Shown here: piece after piece, positions 57,503 to 64,000 of the stretch
Numbering within the stretch: position 1 is the stretch's first letter
Layout of the letters: each line of letters opens with the position of its first letter
From: G963556115 sp963678205
Lineage (GTDB): Bacteria; Planctomycetota; SZUA-567
NCBI GenBank assembly: GCA_963678205.1
Contig: OY782760.1
Span: 682,001 to 746,000 of the forward strand
Length of the DNA stretch: 64,000 nt
Direction of reading: 5' to 3'
Translations under genes and position numbers: made by a program
The notes under the pieces: generated by a model
What the model was told of the DNA's origin: nothing
The model's database searches: none
What the model saw: the letters and a program-made list of their open reading frames with translations, nothing else

Positions 57503-59959
57503 ATGGTAAGAAATATTGAGGTGCAGAATACTTTTTCAGGACCGCTTGATCTGTTGCTTTATCTTGTTCGTAGGGATGAGATAGATATTCATGATATTCC
57601 TGTTGGACATGTAACCAAAGAGTATCTTAATGAGCTCAATAAAATGCAGGAAATAGATGTAGATGCTGGTGGTGAATTTTTAGCCATGGCTTCAATGCTT
57701 ACTGAAATCAAAGGGCGGATGTTACTTCCTGATGTAAAAGACGAGGATGATGACGAGGATGAAATTTTTGATCCAAGGCAGGGGCTGGTAGAAGCTTTGC
57801 TTGAGTATAAAAAATTTAAAGAGGTTGCAGCTGAGCTGGAGGCAATGTCTGATGAGTTTGGAGTAAGATATAGTAGATCTGTAAAAGAACCAGAATTTCA
57901 GGCTGTTGTAAAAGAAAAAGCTGAAGAGCTTGGAGCGCTTAATCTTCTTGCTGCTTTTCAGCGTATCGCTCGTAGAATGCTCAATGAAAGAGCTCCAAGA
58001 GAGATTGTGAGTGAAGAGGTACCTACTGAAATACGTATTCAGCAGATAGAAGAGGTTGTCTGTCTGAGAGGTCGAGTAAGTTTTAGTAGTATTCTTTCAG
58101 ATTCCCCCAGCGAAGATGAAATGGTAGGCTTTTTTATTGCAATGCTTGAACTTATTCGTATGCGTAAAATTGAAGCTCAGCAGGCTATTGATTTTTCTGA
58201 AATTTACTTTATTCCTATTACTGAGAATAAAACAAGAGAACAGGAGCTCGAAGAAGAACTTCCAATTTGCAATTTGCTGCAGACAGAAAATTCAGTAAAT
58301 TATATTAGAGTATCAAAATTAGGTTTGAGCAATACATTTGGTATTAAACAGATTGAAAAAATAAGTGTTAAAGCGAATAAGTATATTACAGCAAATAGAT
58401 TTGATGTTTTGTCATCTTGTAGAAAGCCTAAGAGTGACTTAAAGAAGATAGCTGCGAATTATCCAGGATCAGGTTTTCCCCCTTTGCTTAAAAATTCAAT
58501 ATCTGCAAAACAAGCACATATCGAAGCAGAAAAACGCGATGAGGTTTTTAATCAGATTGCTGATTTAGAATGTGTACTAGATAAAAATATTGAGGCTATA
58601 ATTAATAGAAGTAATTCTAGCTTTAGACTATCAAGTCCGTTTATTCTGAAAAAACCAATGAGCATCATTAATAAGAAAAAAGCGTTAGAATTAATATCTA
58701 ATAATTTTGACATGTTGCGGATAAAGCCAACGCAAGCTATTTCAAAATATATAAAAATTAAAAACTCTTTGACGTTTATGCCATTAATTTCAGGAAAATT
58801 ATTTAAGCATACAATAGAACCTGTTGTCTCTTGTAAAGTGCTAGGGGGTGCTAAGGATACATTAGGGATTATATCTAATAATAGCAGTGAGATCAAAGAA
58901 GGAATACAAGTAGTATATTGTCGATCAAAAGGTATTTCGACACTATTTGGAATGAAGCATACTTTTAAATTTTCAGCTGAGACTAATTGTTTAAGCCGGA
59001 AAGCTAATGTATTTGATACCCTTAATCTTAAGCGATTGAAAGAGTTGACGTCGAATAAGAGTACAAAATATAATAGCCTAAAATTCATGAGATTTTCAAC
59101 TGGTAAAATTTGTCCACATGTTATTTCTAATGTGGATAGTGCTGATGTGCAGACGGAAATAGCAGTAAATCCTGTTTTTGCGATATTAGATGCGAGTGTT
59201 TTTGCTGGGGTTAAAGCTCAAAGGAAATATACAAAATTATCAACACCATTTATGAAGTTAGTAAAAAGAAGAAGTAGTGGTGACGACTTGAAGCATGCAA
59301 GGTCATCAATGACTTCTAACAAATTTGATATTTTTAAATTTAAAAATGCTGTAACAAATATCAAAGACAGCCTGTCAGAAGGTAAACTATACGGGTTTAT
59401 GAGAGTTGGCTCTGGAAAGGTAATTCCGCATAAAACAGATAGGGTTCTTATAAGTTCGGGAAAAATGTCGTGTAATGCAATAAATAAGAATACTGTTGAG
59501 TTAAGAGATAACTTATATAAAAGCAATAAAGTAAAATGTATGTCGCTTTCTTCTCCATTCAGTATGATTCATAGTTATCAATTGGGGATTGATGGTGTTA
59601 CGGGGAATAAATTTGAGATGTTGTTGTTGAGGCATAATACGACTGATAATAAGATGGATTCAAAAAAGGCGTTATCTTTCTTGTCTCTTTATAAAAGGGG
59701 AGAAGGAAAATATGTGCTACATGATTATTCTGATATTTATACTGAATATGCTGAAATTAATTTAGTAGAAAATACGCAGGTTGAACTAACTAGTACGTCT
59801 CGCTTGAGTTTTAAGTTATCCAATGTATTCAGTATTGAGATATCGCGACCAAATTATAGTGAGATAGTTGAGAAGAGTTTTGACTTTATGAATTTGGTTA
59901 GTAGTAAGGTCAACGGGAAAAATACAAGAGTTGCAAGTAGGTCATTTTTAAAATTATAG
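57503..59959 (+). CDS. scpA: Kleisin ScpA with a 570-residue repetitive C-terminal extension
   Basis: 818 residues; normal ScpA has about 250. Residues 1-248 are a complete kleisin: 'FSGPLDLLLYLVRRDEIDIHDIPVG', 'EFLAMASMLTEIKGRMLLP', and the C-terminal winged helix 'FIAMLELIRMRKIEAQQAIDFSEIYF'. It binds SMC and ScpB to form the condensin-like complex that organises and segregates the chromosome. The remaining 570 residues, rich in Lys/Ser/Asn, consist of about six units of roughly 100 residues sharing '(L/I)SxxF.m', then 'NkFDm(l/f)', then 'GKxxpH' (for example SSPFSM, NKFEML, GKVIPH). This tail is unknown to me. No scpB follows. The frame stays open for 1.7 kb in AT-rich DNA, so it is very probably translated. 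Confidence 0.9.
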   Translation: MVRNIEVQNTFSGPLDLLLYLVRRDEIDIHDIPVGHVTKEYLNELNKMQEIDVDAGGEFLAMASMLTEIKGRMLLPDVKDEDDDEDEIFDPRQGLVEALLEYKKFKEVAAELEAMSDEFGVRYSRSVKEPEFQAVVKEKAEELGALNLLAAFQRIARRMLNERAPREIVSEEVPTEIRIQQIEEVVCLRGRVSFSSILSDSPSEDEMVGFFIAMLELIRMRKIEAQQAIDFSEIYFIPITENKTREQELEEELPICNLLQTENSVNYIRVSKLGLSNTFGIKQIEKISVKANKYITANRFDVLSSCRKPKSDLKKIAANYPGSGFPPLLKNSISAKQAHIEAEKRDEVFNQIADLECVLDKNIEAIINRSNSSFRLSSPFILKKPMSIINKKKALELISNNFDMLRIKPTQAISKYIKIKNSLTFMPLISGKLFKHTIEPVVSCKVLGGAKDTLGIISNNSSEIKEGIQVVYCRSKGISTLFGMKHTFKFSAETNCLSRKANVFDTLNLKRLKELTSNKSTKYNSLKFMRFSTGKICPHVISNVDSADVQTEIAVNPVFAILDASVFAGVKAQRKYTKLSTPFMKLVKRRSSGDDLKHARSSMTSNKFDIFKFKNAVTNIKDSLSEGKLYGFMRVGSGKVIPHKTDRVLISSGKMSCNAINKNTVELRDNLYKSNKVKCMSLSSPFSMIHSYQLGIDGVTGNKFEMLLLRHNTTDNKMDSKKALSFLSLYKRGEGKYVLHDYSDIYTEYAEINLVENTQVELTSTSRLSFKLSNVFSIEISRPNYSEIVEKSFDFMNLVSSKVNGKNTRVASRSFLKL

Positions 59960-60021
59960 AATGACTTATGGTATTTTTATAGATAAGATCACGATAGTAT
60001 TTTAAATATAGTAATTAAGTA

Positions 60022-60795
60022 TCAAGGTGTAGCTTCAGTGGAAGTAATAAGATAGCCTCTAGGGAGGAGGATATTGAATATTGCCCCAGTACTGTCTTTT
60101 GAAGATACTTCAATGGTGCCTCTATGGTCTTCTATAATTCGTTTCACAATGCCTAGACCGAGTCCTGTTCCTTTTTCTTTAGTAGTATAAAAAACTTCAA
60201 ATATCTTCTCTTCATTAGCAGGGTCAATACCAATTCCATTGTCTTCTATTTCTATGCGGATGTTTTTATTACTTTCAAACGTTGAAAGCTTGACTTTACC
60301 ATCAAATTCATCTCCATTTTCATGTCTTTGATCAATGGCTTCATTTGCGTTACGAAGAATATTTAAAATTACATGGGTAAATTGATTCTGATCAATTACA
60401 ACTGGAAACATATCTGGAGCAAGGTGGGTCTCAAGTTCTACTCCATTCTCATCCATTTCAGGTTGAACAAATTCGCAAAGTTCTCTTAAATATCTATTAA
60501 GGTCTAGTGGCTCTGTCTCCATGCGAGGAGGCCGTGCAAAATTTAGAAACATCTCAAGTGTCTTGGTAAGGGCTTTTACTTCTTTATATATTCGCTGGCT
60601 ACGACGTACGAATTTATTGGAAATATTATCGGGCAGACTTGACGCATCCTCAGCTAGTAGCTGTGCGTTGAGTTGAATAGCATTGAGCGGAGTACGAACT
60701 TCATGGACAAGTCCCGCTGCAAGTGCTCCAACATATGCAAGTCGTTGACTGCGTAATTCCTGTTCATTTTCTCTGTTTCTGTTTTTATTTGTCAT
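60022..60795 (-). CDS. Soluble sensor histidine kinase
   Basis: 257 residues without membrane helices or a sensory domain. HisKA domain with phospho-acceptor His31 in 'LVHEVRTPLN', then HATPase_c with the N box 'ILNILRNANEAID', G1 'IEDNGIGID' and G2 'GTGLGLGIVKRIIEDHRG'. It resembles NtrB/AtoS-type kinases that phosphorylate sigma-54 activators, fitting its place 15 bases behind rpoN in one operon. The cognate response regulator is not in the window. A signal would have to come through protein partners, as the protein has only about 20 residues before the H box. Confidence 0.92.
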   Translation of the reverse strand: MTNKNRNRENEQELRSQRLAYVGALAAGLVHEVRTPLNAIQLNAQLLAEDASSLPDNISNKFVRRSQRIYKEVKALTKTLEMFLNFARPPRMETEPLDLNRYLRELCEFVQPEMDENGVELETHLAPDMFPVVIDQNQFTHVILNILRNANEAIDQRHENGDEFDGKVKLSTFESNKNIRIEIEDNGIGIDPANEEKIFEVFYTTKEKGTGLGLGIVKRIIEDHRGTIEVSSKDSTGAIFNILLPRGYLITSTEATP

Positions 60796-60810
60796 ATGTG
60801 TCTTGTTTCG

Positions 60811-62595
60811 TTAGTATACCCTTCTTTGGGAGTAATTTTTATAGCCAAGTTTTAGTCTGTGTTTAGCGACAGTTCTTCGTTTAATAATGATCCCTTCCTT
60901 TTCAAGCATAACTTGAATCTGATCATCTTTTAGGGGTTTCTTTTTGTCCTCAGCATCAATAAGTTCTTTAACTCTATTTCTGATTTGTATATTACTGTAG
61001 CCTCCTTCTGGTACAAATGATGCAGTAGTAGAGTTATTGTTATTTGGAGTTATCGCTGGGAAAGCTGAATTCTGTGAAGTTGGTGATGATGAACGAGTGA
61101 AGAATTCTCTTAAAGGCTTGAGTCCAATTGGCGTCTGTGCAAATTTGTCCCTAGCTGCGCGACTTACAGTACCAATATCGATATCTAAAAACTCTGCAAC
61201 TTCTTTCATCATTAAAGGTGCAGGTGCAGGGATTCGTCCTGCAAGATAATCTTTCTGGCGTGCTACAATTTCTCGTGTCACTCGTGTAAGTGTGAGTTCT
61301 CTCTGTTGAACAGCTCTTACAATGTCAAAAGCTGATTGAAAGCGTTCTCTAAAGACTTTATTCTGTCCAGATTCTTTTAGAGACTTCTGCATCTGTTCGA
61401 ATTCTTTTTTCTTTTCGGGATTATTCATTATTGCTTTTCGAATTATCTCACCTCTGCCAGTATTATCATATAGCGCGAGAAAGGTATCTGATACTTCAGG
61501 CGTTGGGCCATTTGGGAGTCTTAACTCCCACACCATACCATCATATTCGTAAAGACTTAGTTCTGTATGGGCATCATGAAGGCTTGCCTTTGCTGCACGT
61601 ACAAGATAATCACTCTTTTCATCGTGATTGCTGAGCTCTAATTTTCTAAGTTCGCGCTCTAACTCAATAATTTTATCTTTTGCCTTGCGGATATCAGCTT
61701 CCTTGCTTTCAATGATATCAATAATTATATCTGGTCTTGCAATCTGAGCACTTTCTTCGCTGTATTCATTAATGGGGTGGGGTGAAAGATTTTTTATTAA
61801 ATTTACAGCGTCTTTTACTTCCTCTATACTTGTTCTAAGACTTTTTGCAATAAGGGGCAATCTGTTTGCTCCAAGATCTTCAAGATGATTTTCTACAATT
61901 TGACTGGCAAGAAGGTTTGCTGGATCATCAATAGTATCAAGCTGGAGTACCAGACACTCCGATAAACTTCGCGCAGCAGTACCTGCTGGTGAAAGATGCT
62001 GCACTTCGTCAAGCACATCTTCGAACTCCTTTTCAGTGACAGGAGGTAAAGTTGTAGTGAATTTTAATTCTGGAAAAGGAGTCGTTAAATATCCTGACTG
62101 GTCTAAAGAGGATATAATGTCTTCAGCAATAGTCAATTCTCTTTCAGTAAGATCAAGAAAGTGAATCTGTTTTAAAAGTGATTCGATATAAGATTCTGCG
62201 TGGTTTTCAGTATTGGCAATTACATCAAAACGATCATCATCATCTTCGTAACTTCTTTTTGATATAGTGTCATCATAAATTTCATTCCAGTTATAATCAA
62301 TGTCATCCACATGTTTAAGGTCATAAAGCTCGTCTGATATATCATTTTCGAAGTTATCTTCAGAATCAAAATTATCCGAATCTGATTTATTTTTCGATTC
62401 ATCATAATTTTCAGTATCTTTTAAATCACTAAGCTCTAGAGCCGGGTTTTCAATTAATTCATGCTGTATCCTCTGCTCCAATTCAAGAAGTGGCATCTGG
62501 AGCATTTCCATTGATTGAATCATCTGCGGGGTCATGATCATTTCCTGGCGTTGTGCCATTTGCATGTTCATGCCGTGATACATTTCTGGTGACAT
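60811..62595 (-). CDS. rpoN: RNA polymerase sigma-54 factor
   Basis: 594 residues, about 100 more than usual. Region I: the Gln/Met-rich 'MTPQMIQSMEMLQMPLLELE'. It is followed by an unusually long acidic region II (about 55-125, many Asp/Glu). The core-binding region includes a coiled-coil insertion ('KDKIIELERELRKLEL'). Near 475 is the helix-turn-helix 'FLDIDIGTVSRAARDKFAQT', and near 575 the RpoN box 'KRRTVAKHRLKLG' (classic ARRTVAKYR). I start at the ATG at complement 62593-62595, with AAGGA 7 bases upstream; a TTG ten codons earlier lacks such a site. It directs sigma-54 promoters such as the one proposed for the flagellins. Confidence 0.95.
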   Translation of the reverse strand: MSPEMYHGMNMQMAQRQEMIMTPQMIQSMEMLQMPLLELEQRIQHELIENPALELSDLKDTENYDESKNKSDSDNFDSEDNFENDISDELYDLKHVDDIDYNWNEIYDDTISKRSYEDDDDRFDVIANTENHAESYIESLLKQIHFLDLTERELTIAEDIISSLDQSGYLTTPFPELKFTTTLPPVTEKEFEDVLDEVQHLSPAGTAARSLSECLVLQLDTIDDPANLLASQIVENHLEDLGANRLPLIAKSLRTSIEEVKDAVNLIKNLSPHPINEYSEESAQIARPDIIIDIIESKEADIRKAKDKIIELERELRKLELSNHDEKSDYLVRAAKASLHDAHTELSLYEYDGMVWELRLPNGPTPEVSDTFLALYDNTGRGEIIRKAIMNNPEKKKEFEQMQKSLKESGQNKVFRERFQSAFDIVRAVQQRELTLTRVTREIVARQKDYLAGRIPAPAPLMMKEVAEFLDIDIGTVSRAARDKFAQTPIGLKPLREFFTRSSSPTSQNSAFPAITPNNNNSTTASFVPEGGYSNIQIRNRVKELIDAEDKKKPLKDDQIQVMLEKEGIIIKRRTVAKHRLKLGYKNYSQRRVY

Positions 62596-62765
62596 TGATA
62601 ATCCTTTGTAAGGCTCTGTATACAAAATCTGTGCCAGTAGTATAGTATTATAGGATAAAAGTTCAAAAGTTCAATTGCTCATTTAAAAAAATATACTTTA
62701 GCAAATACCTAAAATGGTCGAATTTATAACATATTAAGATGAAATATTATTAAGAAAGGTGCTCT

Positions 62766-64000
62766 ATGAAGGCTCATAAATCTATGTGTATTTTTGCTAT
62801 TTTAATGGGTTTTGTCAGTGTGCCTGTTTTTGCTCAAGAGACTCAATCAATTCAAGTTCAGCAAGCAATTGAAAGTATGAAAAAAGAGATGCAGCAGACT
62901 ATCAGTAAAATGAAGTTTGAGATGGAGCAAAAAGTTAACAAAATGCAGAAAAAGATAGATATTATGCAAACAACGATAATAAATGAGCGTCAGAATTATA
63001 ATGATAATATTAGATCAATGCAGATTGAGCTGGATACTGATAGAAAAGTTATGCGAGAGTCTGCCGGAGGAGCTCCAGAAGCTTTACGCAGTAAATCTGG
63101 TAGTGCTAGTGTTAGAGTAGGTGGAAAAGTTCAGGTTAGGTATTATGCAGATTTCGATCCTAATTATAATCATCAAGATGAATCTCAGCCGGGGGGAGGA
63201 CAATATGCAACAAGGCTTGGCTGGACAATGGATACGGCTTCGGTTACATTTGATATGCAATTTAATGAAGACTTGAGTATGTTTATAGATATCAGACCTT
63301 TTAATTTCGATAAAGCATATTTTCAATGGAATAATATTGGTGGTTCAGGATTTGGTACACAGGTTGGTTATATAGGGATTTATGGCGGTATGTACTCCAG
63401 CTCTACCGATCCATGGGGTAGAGTATTTATTACTAACCCTATTGTAAAAGAATTTTCTCAGGCGTTTGTTGTGCAACATGGATCTGCGGCAAACAACCCT
63501 GGCGATGATATCACTAGAATGGGAGCCAAACTATATTATTCATTTAATGATGAGATTACATTGACAGGGGCGATTTTTTCTCCTTCAGATCTTGGTGATA
63601 CAGGTGGATTATTGGGTGGGTATGATAGTGACATAGCTCAATCTATTTTAGCTCCAAATGGAGATGCTAGGAATAATGGTTTTATGAATTGTAGTCTTAA
63701 TATTGAGTATAAGCCTGCGATGATTGAAGGTCTCCTTTTTTCAGCAACTTATGTTGGGCTTGCTGATTTAGGGCAGGGAACATATACTATAGCAAATAGA
63801 AGGGGTTCTTCATATTCTCCTCAATTTGATCTTGGTGTTGCATACCTAACAGATAAGTACGGAATTTATCTTGAGTCAGCATATACCTTGAATCCAGGTT
63901 ATTATTCTGATACTTATGACTTTAGCGTTTCATTAGGTGCAGATTATCATTTGACGGAGAAATTATTCATAGCCTTTGGCGCAGCTTATGGATATTTTGC
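62766..64000 (+). CDS. Outer-membrane porin-like protein, partial
   Basis: The first 411 codons are present and the gene runs off the window. Sec signal peptide ending 'SVPVFAQ' at about 23. Residues 25-100 form a heptad-like coiled coil ('MKKEMQQTISKMKFEMEQKV', then 'KMQKKIDIMQTTI'), as in trimeric porins that anchor to peptidoglycan. From about 115 come amphipathic beta strands ('VRVGGKVQVRYYADFDPNYN', 'GAKLYYSFNDEITLTGAIF', 'FDLGVAYLTDKYGIYLESAYTL'), the pattern of OprO/OprP-like and similar 16-18-strand porins. AAAGG lies before the ATG. Likely a general or anion-type channel; the substrate is unknown. Confidence 0.85.
   Translation, partial: MKAHKSMCIFAILMGFVSVPVFAQETQSIQVQQAIESMKKEMQQTISKMKFEMEQKVNKMQKKIDIMQTTIINERQNYNDNIRSMQIELDTDRKVMRESAGGAPEALRSKSGSASVRVGGKVQVRYYADFDPNYNHQDESQPGGGQYATRLGWTMDTASVTFDMQFNEDLSMFIDIRPFNFDKAYFQWNNIGGSGFGTQVGYIGIYGGMYSSSTDPWGRVFITNPIVKEFSQAFVVQHGSAANNPGDDITRMGAKLYYSFNDEITLTGAIFSPSDLGDTGGLLGGYDSDIAQSILAPNGDARNNGFMNCSLNIEYKPAMIEGLLFSATYVGLADLGQGTYTIANRRGSSYSPQFDLGVAYLTDKYGIYLESAYTLNPGYYSDTYDFSVSLGADYHLTEKLFIAFGAAYGYF

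Overview
The window is AT-rich bacterial chromosome from a Gram-negative, flagellated organism. Outer-membrane biology is shown by kdsD, an RND efflux pair, a porin-like protein and lipoproteins. Motility is shown by two flagellin genes, and rpoN (sigma-54) is present. The 16S rRNA reads 'GCTCGTGCCGTGA' and 'CCTGAGCCTTGTACACACC', and there is a very long kinase-like/TPR/Sel1 protein. Together these suggest the Planctomycetes-Verrucomicrobia-Lentisphaerae (PVC) group, but the placement is tentative because no tree could be run.

Layout. Bases 1-14546 (minus strand) look like one six-gene operon. Its order is a 1968-residue membrane-anchored pseudokinase with TPR and Sel1 repeats, an ABC ATPase with degraded catalytic motifs, an RbsC-like permease, a 1698-residue fusion of three glycosyltransferase-type domains, a methyltransferase and a SEC-C tail, then a UDP-glucuronate epimerase-like enzyme and a nucleotide-sugar dehydrogenase. 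Bases 14862-17166 hold a lipoprotein, a small cysteine protein and a secreted protein. Next come tRNA-His, a ModA/ModB-like oxyanion uptake pair with a DUF364-type protein but no ATPase, tRNA-Pro and a TPR protein. Bases 22344-27582 encode two giant flagellins behind a sigma-54-like promoter. rfbB-kdsD follow on the minus strand.

Bases 29961-31070 are a decayed alkyl sulfatase gene. An RND efflux pair (31359-35729) follows. Then comes a LacI-type regulator diverging from a polyol-type operon (dehydrogenase, binding protein, ABC ATPase, permease), with a perfect palindromic operator in front of the dehydrogenase. After an alpha/beta hydrolase comes a complete rrn operon, 16S-tRNA-Ala-tRNA-Ile-23S-5S (44172-49679), with promoters, boxA-like elements and RNase III-type processing stems.

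The last part carries an acyltransferase-3/SGNH protein, a methyltransferase plus TetR pair followed by a decayed 4Fe-4S membrane protein gene, an SGNH hydrolase, a secreted metallophosphoesterase and a MarC protein. It ends with a kleisin ScpA carrying an unusual 570-residue repetitive tail, a soluble histidine kinase, rpoN and a partial outer-membrane porin. Nucleotide-sugar, glycosyltransferase and flagellin genes within 30 kb make surface or flagellar glycosylation a plausible theme, but this is inference. The strongest candidates for undescribed biology are the pseudokinase/pseudo-ABC/glycosyltransferase operon and the ScpA tail. No CRISPR array, intact mobile element or prophage was seen.
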